A stretch of 64,000 nucleotides of DNA, taken from assembly GCF_000181875.2 (NCBI RefSeq), contig NZ_ABJZ02000005.1, positions 310,001 through 374,000 of the forward strand, read 5' to 3'. Below the pieces are notes generated by a model. The model saw only the letters and a program-made list of their open reading frames with translations, was not told the DNA's origin and ran no database searches. Origin of the DNA: [Borrelia] finlandensis (GTDB taxonomy: Bacteria > Spirochaetota > Spirochaetia > Borreliales > Borreliaceae). Every line of letters starts with the position of its first letter. Positions within the stretch are counted from its first letter, which is position 1. Below are positions 45,930-54,844 of this stretch, one piece after another. The translations under genes were made by a program, and so were the position numbers.

Positions 45930-45953
45930 AATTTCCAATTAAGCATGGAAATT
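45930..45953. promoter_or_regulatory. 8-bp palindromic site in a divergent promoter region
   Basis: AATTTCCA (45930-45937) and TGGAAATT (45946-45953), exact inverted copies with an 8-base spacer, between two divergent genes. The core TTTCCA/TGGAAA is the same as in the larger palindrome at 40196-40230. Confidence 0.4.
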
Positions 45954-46016
45954 AATATAACTATAAAAATTATACATAATTTATTGTAAAATAAAAGAAA
46001 AAACTTGAATAATTTT

Positions 46017-47138
46017 ATGAGAATAAAAAATTTAATACTAATAGCAATTTTATTAATTAGCCCTAGCTGTTCAACAAATAAGAACATCGTTGTACTAACT
46101 GACAATAAAACAATACCATTTTATATAAATCAATTTAATATAGAAAATAAAGCAAATTTTATAATTAAGTTTAGAAATAATATTGACCTGCAAACAATAG
46201 AAAAAGAAAATGCACAAATAATTATTTCTAAAAACATTGGTAACACAAATATTGCCAACCATTTTAAATCTGTAAAAATCAATTATAATCCAGATTATCC
46301 CATCTTAAAGCATATTTTCAAGCAATTTAACTACAAAATTATTCCATTGGGCTTTGACATTCCTATTTTAATCTATAAAAATACACATCATATTAAAAAA
46401 TACATAAACACTAAATATTTAAAAGAAAAATACGAAAATTTCATTAAAGATGGAAAATTTTTTATATCGCCTTATGTTTCTGAAAATTTATTTTATGTGA
46501 TTTCTCAAATAAATAATGTGAGATTTTCTTTTGAAAAAAATAAATTAAATTATAATGAGAATCAAATTTTAAAAATGCTAGAATATTTCTCATCATTTTT
46601 AAATACAAAACAAATGGACTTGCAAAAAGATTTCTTTAATAAATACGGCTACTTAAAGTTAAATAAAATATTACTTAATAAAAAATCTCTTTTAATAGCA
46701 GGATTGAGCGATATAACCTTCTACAATAGCTTAAGCGAACAAGAGAAGTCACAAATAAAATTTTCTTATTTAATAAACGATAACAATGAAATTGTTATCT
46801 CAAACCCAAATTTTATTGGCATTTTAGAAACATCTGTTTTAACTAAAAAATTTATCAACTGGATATTGGATAAAAAAACCCAAAAAACCCTAATTGGATT
46901 TAACAATCAATCCCAATCAAATATATGTTTTGGATTTGCCGATGGCTTTACTCCTTACAAAGAATTAAATCTAAAAATAAAACATTCAATTGATGGAATA
47001 TCTCCTTTTATTATTGACGAAACTCAAATCAATAGCCATTCCTATGTATTAAGCAAAAAAACAATTGGAAAAGAAAACTTACTAATAAATGAATGGTTTT
47101 TCTCTAAAGCTAATAATCTAAAAAAAAATAAAAATTAA
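46017..47138 (+). CDS. Substrate-binding-like lipoprotein, function unknown
   Basis: 373 residues from the ATG at 46017; a TTG at 46005 is in frame, but neither has a clear ribosome-binding site. The signal peptide ends in the lipobox ISPSC. The mature part alternates strands and helices (IVVLTDNKTIPFYINQF, then AQIIISKNIGN, IIPLGFDIPILIYKN and FINWILDKKTQKTLIGF), which is the general plan of a type 2 periplasmic binding protein of the spermidine/iron group. No transporter genes adjoin it. Its stop codon interleaves with that of the convergent gene (shared TTAA). Confidence 0.7.
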   Translation: MRIKNLILIAILLISPSCSTNKNIVVLTDNKTIPFYINQFNIENKANFIIKFRNNIDLQTIEKENAQIIISKNIGNTNIANHFKSVKINYNPDYPILKHIFKQFNYKIIPLGFDIPILIYKNTHHIKKYINTKYLKEKYENFIKDGKFFISPYVSENLFYVISQINNVRFSFEKNKLNYNENQILKMLEYFSSFLNTKQMDLQKDFFNKYGYLKLNKILLNKKSLLIAGLSDITFYNSLSEQEKSQIKFSYLINDNNEIVISNPNFIGILETSVLTKKFINWILDKKTQKTLIGFNNQSQSNICFGFADGFTPYKELNLKIKHSIDGISPFIIDETQINSHSYVLSKKTIGKENLLINEWFFSKANNLKKNKN

Positions 47139-48934
47139 ATATGTTTTTCTTTGTAATTCAAAGTAATTATTTTAAAAATAAGAAAAAACAATAATGCAGA
47201 AAGAATAGCTAAAGATACGTACACGCTATTAAAAACATATATAAGAAGAGAGGTAAAAACAATTAGAAAATAATTTACAAAAAGACAAGTAATCCCCGAG
47301 AAAATGGCTATCATTAATGAAACTAGAAAAATCATAGACTTGGAATTGAAATTAAATTCTATTTTAGAAAACAAAGAGATAAAAAATGCCCCTATTAAAA
47401 CTAGCGAAATAGGAGAAATCAGTAAAACCAAACTTAAGGAAAAAGTATTAATTAATTTCAAATTTAATATAGCAACCCTATGAAAAGCACTTGGCAAATT
47501 TTGGATTTTTAAAAAAAATCCAAACTCAGTAAAATTTGAAAATAAAGCTAAATTTTCTACATTCTCATTAATTTTGACAACCTCTAAAACATTTGTATCA
47601 AAGCTATCCATAGACACAAAGACCTTAGTAAGAGTAATTTCGCTCTGCTCATTGTCTTTATCTAAAACATTTTGATACACAGAATTACCCTTCAAAGTAG
47701 CAAATGGAATTTTAATATGTAATATAACATTCCCCGTATTATTAAATCTAATAAGTTCAAAATTTTTTATTATTTTAGAATGATTGTTAAAGGCGACAAC
47801 TTTTTGCATGTAAATATAATCATAAAAACCTCTCTTAGAATCTGGTTGCAGTAAAAATACATCGTTTATTCCGTAATATTCAAAATATTTTTCAATCTCA
47901 TCAAAAAAAAGATATCTTTTCCTAAGCTTTTCAAGAGATTTATTTTTATAATTCAAAATTTCATTATCACTGGGCAATAACTTATGAAGATTCGAAAACC
48001 CGTAATAAGCTAATTTAAATTTTTCAGTATTAAGAAATAAAAAATTTTTTTGTTTTTCTTCGGAAATCAACTGCATTTTTTCTTTTTCAAAATTCCTGTT
48101 TTCATTAATAAACTTTAAAGTCAAATTTAAAAGCACAACAAAATTATCGTCTTTTGTTGCAACATAAGCAATATAAGCAAAATAATTGGCTGTATAATAA
48201 TCATTTTGAGAAATAAATTCATTGACAATATTAAAAAAATCTTGCTTTTTAAGACTTTGTAAAGGATATTTAGAAAAAGTTTTTTTAACCTTTTCTAAAT
48301 CAACGTCATAACTTGGAATTTTACTATATTCAGATTTCACTAAATAATAATTTGTTAAAAGCTCTTCATTATTTACATAAATAACTCGCATTTTATCATA
48401 TATTCTAATCAAATTTTCAAGATGCTTTCTCTTTTGCTTCATTGAATCTGCCAAATCAGAAGATAAAAAAAATCTATTTGCAGACAAACTTATATCTATA
48501 TGTTTGATTTTAAGAGATATTTCATTTGCTTCACTTTCAAGAAGATTATATCTGTCGTAACTAAACTTATACTCATTTCTCTGAGCAATTATATAAGGCA
48601 AAATTAAATTAAATATAAAAGTAAAAAAGAGTCCTATAATAAAAAATAATAGTAAAAATGCATAAAGCCTAGAAAACAAATATCCATTATGCGATTTTAA
48701 ATGAATCTTTATTTCTTGCTGAACAAAAAAAGCAAAGTAAATGCAAACAATAAAAATAAAAAACCCAAAAAAATACTTATAAAAAAGCAAAATAGAATCA
48801 AAAAAAGTTGCTATTAATTTATGCTTTTCTAAAAAATTTTCTCCAAAAAAATATGAATAACTAAAGAGCAAACCTAGAAAAAAACACATAAAAATAATAA
48901 AATTGCTCAAAAATGCATATATTTCTCTTTTCAT
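47135..48934 (-). CDS. Large multi-pass membrane protein of unknown function
   Basis: 599 residues. Three hydrophobic helices in the first 115 residues, then a long soluble region of about 380 residues, partly coiled-coil (KQKRKHLENLIRIYDKMRV) and partly TPR-like (FSNLHKLLPSDNEILNYKNK), then four helices in the last 110 residues. No catalytic motif is recognised. It is the last gene of the ctpA-rsmE-TagA-like-carD-membrane protein operon and starts 12 bp after its partner. The two membrane proteins may form a complex; nothing in the sequence shows what it carries or senses. Confidence 0.75.
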   Translation of the reverse strand: MKREIYAFLSNFIIFMCFFLGLLFSYSYFFGENFLEKHKLIATFFDSILLFYKYFFGFFIFIVCIYFAFFVQQEIKIHLKSHNGYLFSRLYAFLLLFFIIGLFFTFIFNLILPYIIAQRNEYKFSYDRYNLLESEANEISLKIKHIDISLSANRFFLSSDLADSMKQKRKHLENLIRIYDKMRVIYVNNEELLTNYYLVKSEYSKIPSYDVDLEKVKKTFSKYPLQSLKKQDFFNIVNEFISQNDYYTANYFAYIAYVATKDDNFVVLLNLTLKFINENRNFEKEKMQLISEEKQKNFLFLNTEKFKLAYYGFSNLHKLLPSDNEILNYKNKSLEKLRKRYLFFDEIEKYFEYYGINDVFLLQPDSKRGFYDYIYMQKVVAFNNHSKIIKNFELIRFNNTGNVILHIKIPFATLKGNSVYQNVLDKDNEQSEITLTKVFVSMDSFDTNVLEVVKINENVENLALFSNFTEFGFFLKIQNLPSAFHRVAILNLKLINTFSLSLVLLISPISLVLIGAFFISLFSKIEFNFNSKSMIFLVSLMIAIFSGITCLFVNYFLIVFTSLLIYVFNSVYVSLAILSALLFFLIFKIITLNYKEKHI

Positions 48935-48946
48935 AAGCTTTAAGAA

Positions 48947-49897
48947 TTAACTACCCTTATATAAATTATTATCCAAATCTTTGCTGATTTTAATATATTC
49001 TGAAACAAAACCAAATAAATAGGTAGAAAAAAAAGTTAAAACACAAAAAATAAAAGGAATAAAATCGGAGATCATACTCTTTCCTATTATTACATTGTAA
49101 ATCTTGGGAAACTCAATTGAATAGACATTATAAATTTTTAAAAAAAATATAATAAAAATAGGATAAAGAAATATTGCAAAACTATTTGAAAAAATAAGAT
49201 TAAAAACATAAGAAAAAGCAAATAATAATAAAGAAATTCCCAATATATTAAAAATTAAATTTAAATAATTTAGCGAGAGTAGAAAATTATTCAAAATTTT
49301 TAAATCTCTGAAAAGAAAATCAACAAAATTATTATAAATCTTTTGCTCTAAAAAATTGTTCTCAACAAAATCAATTTTACTAGAATTAGAAATATTTGAT
49401 TGGCAAGAAAAACCTTTATCCCCTTTGCCATTCTCTGAAACGATTAAAACTCCATTAAAACCATAAAGTCTAGGCCTATTGCTAGAAAATATTATCTTAT
49501 CATTTAAAAAATGCACAACCTCATCTTTAGGGATAAAATTATCATTTCTATTGCTATTAATATAGTAAGAATGAAAACTATGACTAACTAAAAATCCTAA
49601 ATAAGAAAACAATAAAATAAGAACAAAGATAATACAATAAAAATAGAAAGACTCTCTAGATGACTTTAAAACTATTCCATAAAAGGGACAAGATATTCTC
49701 ATAAAAGCAACAACAAGGGACAAAGGAAAAGAATAAATATAAGCATTGTAATAAAGACTATAGCTAAAAATAGAAAAATTAAAATACAAAAACTTATATT
49801 TTAAATAAAATGTACATATAAACATTAAAGAAAAAAGGCAAAATATTAAGATAAACCTACAAATTATTAAAAAGATCAATCTTAAAGAATCAAACAC
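48947..49897 (-). CDS. Multi-pass membrane protein of unknown function
   Basis: 316 residues. An earlier in-frame ATG (49987) would overlap carD by 56 bp and give a basic, unlikely N-terminus; the GTG at 49897 has GGGGGGAGGA 6 bases upstream, the strongest ribosome-binding site nearby, so I use it. Two to three helices in the first 110 residues, an extracytoplasmic stretch of about 90 residues, and three helices at the end; the 3+3 plan with a central domain recalls LptF/LptG-type permeases, but I see no sequence proof. Next to carD (34 bp) and 12 bp before the larger membrane protein. Confidence 0.75.
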   Translation of the reverse strand: MFDSLRLIFLIICRFILIFCLFSLMFICTFYLKYKFLYFNFSIFSYSLYYNAYIYSFPLSLVVAFMRISCPFYGIVLKSSRESFYFYCIIFVLILLFSYLGFLVSHSFHSYYINSNRNDNFIPKDEVVHFLNDKIIFSSNRPRLYGFNGVLIVSENGKGDKGFSCQSNISNSSKIDFVENNFLEQKIYNNFVDFLFRDLKILNNFLLSLNYLNLIFNILGISLLLFAFSYVFNLIFSNSFAIFLYPIFIIFFLKIYNVYSIEFPKIYNVIIGKSMISDFIPFIFCVLTFFSTYLFGFVSEYIKISKDLDNNLYKGS

Positions 49898-49931
49898 AGC
49901 AAATCCTCCCCCCTCGAAAATTGAAAAAACT

Positions 49932-50420
49932 TTAAGCCTTTTTGTTATCGACCAAAATATTTTTAATCTTCTTCTTAACCTCTTCAAAGCTAATTTGCAA
50001 AGCTAAGCTAATCTCGTGCTCCAATATTAACTCAAAATCATTCAAAATCCTTTTTTCGTAAAAAGGAAGTTCTTTTTGAGTAGATTTTTTATATAAAAAC
50101 TTATATAACTTTGCTGTATCTAGAATATCGCTTTTTTTATAAAATTCATGACCACCATCTTTTATTTTTTTTGAATCTATTTGACCTTCAAACTCTTTAA
50201 TAACATCAAAAACTTCTTCCACCTTTTCCTTGCTAACCAAAGCTCTAATTCCAAAATCATCAACTTTGGCAACAGGAACCATAAAAATCATATCATTAAA
50301 TGGAAAATGTATTTCATAATAATCAATAATCTCACCATTAAACTCTTTAGTCCTAATATCCTTAATCGTCCCTACTCCATGCATTGGATAAACTACTGAT
50401 TGATTTAGCAAAAATGCCAT
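49932..50420 (-). CDS. ltpA: CarD/CdnL-type RNA polymerase-binding regulator (LtpA)
   Basis: 162 residues. The N-terminal RNA-polymerase-interacting Tudor-like domain reads VVYPMHGVGTIKDIRTKEF, then DYYEIHFPFNDMIFMVPVAK; the C-terminal helical domain binds DNA upstream of the -10 element (KRILNDFELILEHEISLAL). CarD proteins stabilise the open complex at rRNA and other promoters. The B. burgdorferi counterpart, BB0355, was reported as LtpA, a low-temperature-induced regulator needed in the tick-mouse cycle. It lies in the middle of an operon with rRNA methylation, a protease and two membrane proteins. Confidence 0.93.
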   Translation of the reverse strand: MAFLLNQSVVYPMHGVGTIKDIRTKEFNGEIIDYYEIHFPFNDMIFMVPVAKVDDFGIRALVSKEKVEEVFDVIKEFEGQIDSKKIKDGGHEFYKKSDILDTAKLYKFLYKKSTQKELPFYEKRILNDFELILEHEISLALQISFEEVKKKIKNILVDNKKA

Positions 50421-50459
50421 ACTTACCTCATAAAATATAGATAGTTAAAATTTAAAAGT

Positions 50460-51053
50460 TCATAAAAAAACACTTAAATTGGTTCTAATATTAAATTTAT
50501 TTTCATAAAATAAATTTTCAAGATATCTATCATTACAAAAGCTTATTATTACACTAGGAGTAAGTTTATTAATATTTGCAAAAAACATTTCTTTATTTCT
50601 CTTTACAGCTTTTAAATCATAATACCCAATAAAACTAATTTCTTTATGAGATTCTTTCAATCTTAAAAATTTTTTCTTTGAAATCACTTTATCCTTGTCA
50701 ATAATATAACATGTTTTATGGGCATTTTCTAGTATTTCCATTAAAATGAGAAGAACTGTATTTGAATCATAACAATCAATATTAACTCTTTTAAAAATCC
50801 TATAAAAAAATCTTACAATCTTAGAATTTAAAAAAACAAGAGAAGAATTTTTAATATGATTTCTAAACTTTTTAAAAATCAAAGCCTTTAGAAAAGCTTT
50901 AAGCCCGATAAAAATTACTATTGAATGATAAGGATGCCCTGAAAGATAGACAAATCTGCTTATAAGCTTGCTACGACTATCAAAAACATCTATAGGCACA
51001 CCTAAAAAATAAAATCTGTCTGGTTTTGAATATATGTCTTTTAAATTAGCCAT
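50460..51053 (-). CDS. TagA/WecG-like glycosyltransferase fold, probably inactive
   Basis: 197 residues. RFYFLGVPIDVFDSRSKLI at the start, SSLVFLNSKIVRFFYRIFK in the middle, and KTCYIIDKDKVISKKKFLRL with ISFIGYYDLK and NKLTPSVIISF after it follow the order of the WecG/TagA/CpsF family. The family's catalytic Asp-Gly (in 'pDG.G') is replaced by Asn-Ser, and the KQE.W region by CNDRYLENL; the membrane-binding tail is absent, so it is shorter than the usual 240 residues. Borreliella makes no teichoic acid. The start overlaps rsmE by 8 bp. A non-enzymatic role is inferred. Confidence 0.6.
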   Translation of the reverse strand: MANLKDIYSKPDRFYFLGVPIDVFDSRSKLISRFVYLSGHPYHSIVIFIGLKAFLKALIFKKFRNHIKNSSLVFLNSKIVRFFYRIFKRVNIDCYDSNTVLLILMEILENAHKTCYIIDKDKVISKKKFLRLKESHKEISFIGYYDLKAVKRNKEMFFANINKLTPSVIISFCNDRYLENLFYENKFNIRTNLSVFL

Positions 51054-51777
51054 TATAATCCTCTAATAATGCCTTAAAATAAGCAAGCGAATAAATAATA
51101 GCCGTATCTGCTCGTAAAATTGGAGTGTTAAACCTTACAAAATTAAAGCCTTTCTCCTTGAAAAAGACAATTTCGGGCTCCGAAAAGCATCCTTCAGGAC
51201 CTATTATAATTCCAATTTTGCCAAAATTGCCAAAACTTTCATTCTTGCTTAAAAGCATTCCGCTTGGATGAGCAACATAATATTTAGTAGTACAAAAAGA
51301 ATAAGGTAAATAAAAAAAATTATTATAAAAATTAATTTTAGGAATAATTTTATTACCACTTTGCTTTAAGGCCTCATCTATTATTTTTGAAAATCTTAAA
51401 ATTTTGGCAGATGCATTGCTTATATCTATTTTCGATACAGAACGATCCGCATTAATAATATTGATTTCTGAAACTCCAATCTCAACAACCTGTCTTAACA
51501 CCAAATCTATTTTTCTGCCCTTTAAACTAGAAATAAAAATACTTATCTCAAAATTATTTTTTTCAATTTTATCTATTTTATTGGTAGTAAACTTAATAAA
51601 ATTACTACCAATCTTTACTATTTCTGAGGCCCTTAATTCTTTATCTTTTAAAAGAATGTTCAGCTTATCACCCTTTTTAATTCGTCTTACATTAACAAGA
51701 TGGTGATATATTTTTGCATCTTTAACAATAATAAAATCACCTGCTAAACAATTCTCATCCAAAACAATTTGCTTCAC
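51046..51777 (-). CDS. rsmE: RsmE, 16S rRNA m3U1498 methyltransferase
   Basis: 243-residue SPOUT-class methyltransferase acting on the decoding region of 16S rRNA. The PUA-like N-terminal domain contains HLVNVRRIKKGDKLNI; the SAM-binding knot contains IGIIIGPEGCFSEPEI and RFNTPILRADTAIIY (family: IGPEGGF, LG.RILRTETA). It follows ctpA by only 3 bp and overlaps the TagA-like gene. Confidence 0.94.
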   Translation of the reverse strand: MKQIVLDENCLAGDFIIVKDAKIYHHLVNVRRIKKGDKLNILLKDKELRASEIVKIGSNFIKFTTNKIDKIEKNNFEISIFISSLKGRKIDLVLRQVVEIGVSEINIINADRSVSKIDISNASAKILRFSKIIDEALKQSGNKIIPKINFYNNFFYLPYSFCTTKYYVAHPSGMLLSKNESFGNFGKIGIIIGPEGCFSEPEIVFFKEKGFNFVRFNTPILRADTAIIYSLAYFKALLEDYNG

Positions 51778-51780
51778 AAT

Positions 51781-53208
51781 TTAATTACCTAATTTAGACA
51801 AATACTCACAAGCTGTTTTTAAAACTTTGTCATAATGTAGATTATAAATTGGCAATTCTTTATTATTGTCCTGATAGTAATTAAAAAACACATACTTGCC
51901 TAAAAATTCTTTATCAATTTTATATTTTGGATTTTCTTTTACAAGATTCTCAACAAAAAAATCAATCTCTTGTTCGGTAATGGATTTTTTACCCTTCAAA
52001 AAATCTTCTATCAGCTTTTTATCAAAAATTTCTTTATATATTAATGCTTCTTCCTCAGAAAAATCTGGAGATTTTATTTCCAAATCAGGCTCAATTCCAA
52101 CCTTATGAATACTCTTTCCAGATGGAGTATAATACTTTGAGCTTGTAATTTTAAATCCACCAGTATAAAAAGGAACTACATGCTGAATAAGCCCCTTGCC
52201 ATAAGACTTTTCCCCTATAATGTATGCTCTCTTATTGTCTTTTAAGGCTCCTACAAAAACCTCTGATGCTGAGGCTGATGATCTATCTATTAAAGCAACA
52301 ATTTTTATATCTGAAGGCAAAACTTGTTTTGAGCTTGCCTTATAATCAATAGGCTTGCTAGAATTTCTTGATTTTGTGGAAACAATAATTCCTTTAGATA
52401 AAATATCATCCGCCATTTTTATAGCTGCCTGAAAATATCCTCCGGTATTAAGCCTTAAATCTAAAATTAAAGATTTAATATTTTTATTCTTAAGATTATC
52501 TAAAGCTTTTCTAAAATCTACAGAGGTGTGTGGATTAAAACTTACTATTCTTATATAACCAATATCTGAATTAATAATGTCATACTTGATTGTTTGTATT
52601 TCTATCTTCTCTCTTGTAAGTTCAAAATCCAATGTTAAATTTTTTCCCCTAAGAATAGATACTTTAACTTTTGTGCCTTCTTTACCTTTTAAAAGATCAA
52701 CAACTTGATCTACTTCCATAGAATAAACACTCTTGCCATCAACAGCGGTAATACAATCTCCAGATTTAATTCCAGCCTTATAAGCCGGACCTCCTTCAAA
52801 AGGCGTAACAATAGAAACGCAAGCACTATTAGGATCAAAATCTTTTGCCTTGTCTTGCTTATCTTGGGAATGCATTTTTTTTATTATAGAAATTCCAATG
52901 CCAACATAATCTCCTACTGTTGTTTTTGAAATTTCTTCTAAATCTTTTTTTGTCAAATATTGAGAATAAGGATCGCCTAGAGATTGAAATATTCCTTTTA
53001 AAGCGCCTTCAAAAATTACTTCATCGCTTACGGGATCAACATAATTTTCTTTTACAAATTCAAAAGCTTGAATCATCATCTGCTCATAATTTGATCTTGA
53101 CAACTTATTATTAGATTCATCAAAAGCAAAAATGGATTCAACAATTACTAAAGAGCTTATACCCAGAGTCAATAAAAAATATACACATATTAAAAATTTA
53201 TTTTTCAT
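51781..53208 (-). CDS. ctpA: CtpA, carboxyl-terminal processing protease
   Basis: 475 residues, S41 family. Signal anchor in the first 30 residues; a PDZ domain at about 95-190 (VGDYVGIGISI, GPAYKAGIKSGDCITAVDG); catalytic Ser in DRSSASASEVF and catalytic Lys in GEKSYGKGLIQ. It works in the periplasm. In B. burgdorferi CtpA trims the porin P13 and affects processing of BB0323, the LysM lipoprotein whose counterpart is also in this window. First gene of a six-gene minus-strand operon. Confidence 0.95.
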   Translation of the reverse strand: MKNKFLICVYFLLTLGISSLVIVESIFAFDESNNKLSRSNYEQMMIQAFEFVKENYVDPVSDEVIFEGALKGIFQSLGDPYSQYLTKKDLEEISKTTVGDYVGIGISIIKKMHSQDKQDKAKDFDPNSACVSIVTPFEGGPAYKAGIKSGDCITAVDGKSVYSMEVDQVVDLLKGKEGTKVKVSILRGKNLTLDFELTREKIEIQTIKYDIINSDIGYIRIVSFNPHTSVDFRKALDNLKNKNIKSLILDLRLNTGGYFQAAIKMADDILSKGIIVSTKSRNSSKPIDYKASSKQVLPSDIKIVALIDRSSASASEVFVGALKDNKRAYIIGEKSYGKGLIQHVVPFYTGGFKITSSKYYTPSGKSIHKVGIEPDLEIKSPDFSEEEALIYKEIFDKKLIEDFLKGKKSITEQEIDFFVENLVKENPKYKIDKEFLGKYVFFNYYQDNNKELPIYNLHYDKVLKTACEYLSKLGN

Positions 53209-53243
53209 TTATTCATTCCTAATGCAAAAATTAAAACTTGATT

Positions 53244-53257
53244 TTATTTCCATAATA
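53244..53257. promoter_or_regulatory. TTATTTCCATAATA element in the ctpA divergent region
   Basis: The same 14 bases occur at 40197-40210 in the lolA divergent region. Here it overlaps TATAAT at 53256-53261, the likely -10 for the rightward four-helix membrane protein gene. Only one half-site is present. Confidence 0.35.
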
Positions 53258-53272
53258 TAATATTTTAAAACT

Positions 53273-53698
53273 ATGTTAAACTCACATCCTAAAAAAAAAC
53301 AAAGCCTTTACAGAGCAGGACTTATTGTTTTACAAATTACTGAAAGCCTTTTAATCTTAGCCTTATTATACCAAGCCATTAATAAATTAATTTTCATTAA
53401 TAATTACTCCATAAAGTTTATGTTAACATTTATCTTATACTCACCTGAATTTTTCATGGCCAATTTAACAATCTATTACTTTATCTACGAAAAATTCAAA
53501 ATTCTTCACAGCATTATAGTAATAACTAAATTATTCCAAATAATATTAACATTATTATTATTCATCTTGGGATTTATTTTTAAAATATACGTCTATCAAA
53601 CCTCTCTAGCTATACTTTTAGGAATTACAGTAGTTTACCTAGCATTTAATGCAACAATATTAGCGCTAATTAAAGCAAAAATAAAAAACCTGGAGTAA
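53273..53698 (+). CDS. Small four-helix membrane protein
   Basis: 141 residues with four hydrophobic helices (about 14-38, 45-67, 76-102 and 108-132) and a basic N-terminus (NSHPKKKQSLYR). No family recognised. There is no ribosome-binding site before the ATG and a TATAAT stands only 11 bp upstream, so the message may be nearly leaderless. It precedes the MinD-like ATPase by 3 bp, suggesting that it might be a membrane docking partner, which is inference from order alone. Confidence 0.75.
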   Translation: MLNSHPKKKQSLYRAGLIVLQITESLLILALLYQAINKLIFINNYSIKFMLTFILYSPEFFMANLTIYYFIYEKFKILHSIIVITKLFQIILTLLLFILGFIFKIYVYQTSLAILLGITVVYLAFNATILALIKAKIKNLE

Positions 53699-53701
53699 AG
53701 C

Positions 53702-54844
53702 TTGATTATTATTCCTGTAGCCAGTGGTAAGGGGGGAGTTGGCAAATCCCTTTTTTCAACAAACATAGCAATTTGCCTGGCAAACGAAGGAAAAAGCGTA
53801 TTGCTTGTTGATCTTGACCTTGGAGCATCTAATTTGCACTCAATGTTAAACATTATACCTAAAAAAAGTATAGGGACATTTTTAAAAACAAGGATTAATT
53901 TCTCAGACATTATTATTCAATCTGGAATTAAAAATCTAAACTTCATTGCAGGAGATTCTGACATTCCAGAACTTGCTAATATAGCTGCTTCTCAAAAAAA
54001 AATCATAATAAAAAATTTAAAATCTTTAAAATATGATTACTTAGTGATTGATCTTGGAGCAGGAACAGCTTTTAATATTATAGACTTTTTTTTAATGTCA
54101 AAAAGAGGAGTAATAGTAACAACACCAACAGTAACAGCTACAATGAATGCATATTTATTTCTTAAAAATATAATATTTAGGCTGTTATCAAGTGTGTTTA
54201 AAAGAGGGACAAAAGGAAATGAAATTCTCAGAACAATAAAACAAAATTCAATCGATCTTCAAAGGGTTTATATACCTAATTTGCTGTTAAAACTTGAAAG
54301 CGAAGATCCTGAAAATTATTCTAAATTTAACAAATTGTTTAAGACAATTAGCCCTTTCATGATATTTAATATGCTCAAAGCTCCCAAAGACATTGAAAAA
54401 ACCGAAAAAATAATAAAATCAGCAAAAAACTATTTAAGCATAAATTTACAAAGTATTGGAGCAATCTATAAAGATGAAATAGTTGATCAGGCTTTAAACA
54501 GCAAAATACCCATCACTATATACAAACCTACAAGCTCAACTTCTAAAAGTATAAAAAAAATTGCAAAAAAATTAATCGAAATTGAAGATTTAACAAATGA
54601 TGCCGAGCTTTTAAACGAAGAAGATTTAAATGAAAGTTATGATTTTGTACTAAGAGAAGCTCAAGAAGAATATATTGAAAAAATTGAATACCTTGAATCG
54701 TTGATAAAAAACAAAACAATAGAAAGTAGTGAAATTATTGATATAATAAAATCTCAGAAAAGAGAAATCGAAACCTTAAGAAAGCAAAATATGCTATTTA
54801 AAAAAAAGCTTGTTGAAAAGCTTGAAAAGGCTAAGGAGGTCTAA
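53702..54844 (+). CDS. MinD/FlhG-like ATPase with C-terminal coiled coil
   Basis: 380 residues. The deviant Walker A GKGGVGKS with the signature lysine, then VDLDLGASNLHSML and VIDLGAGTAFN mark it as a MinD/ParA/FlhG ATPase. It is longer than MinD; about 100 extra C-terminal residues end in a coiled coil (EYIEKIEYLESLIKNKTI and KSQKREIETLRKQN), and no clear amphipathic membrane-targeting helix is seen. B31 calls it a second YlxH, the first being in the flagellar cluster. Start TTG at 53702 with GGAG upstream. Its stop overlaps the lgt ATG. Confidence 0.87.
   Translation: MIIIPVASGKGGVGKSLFSTNIAICLANEGKSVLLVDLDLGASNLHSMLNIIPKKSIGTFLKTRINFSDIIIQSGIKNLNFIAGDSDIPELANIAASQKKIIIKNLKSLKYDYLVIDLGAGTAFNIIDFFLMSKRGVIVTTPTVTATMNAYLFLKNIIFRLLSSVFKRGTKGNEILRTIKQNSIDLQRVYIPNLLLKLESEDPENYSKFNKLFKTISPFMIFNMLKAPKDIEKTEKIIKSAKNYLSINLQSIGAIYKDEIVDQALNSKIPITIYKPTSSTSKSIKKIAKKLIEIEDLTNDAELLNEEDLNESYDFVLREAQEEYIEKIEYLESLIKNKTIESSEIIDIIKSQKREIETLRKQNMLFKKKLVEKLEKAKEV

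Noticed and set aside
47131-47140. Convergent stop codons sharing TTAA as a special signal
   Set aside because: Interleaved stops are an ordinary result of gene packing; no hairpin or other structure goes with them.
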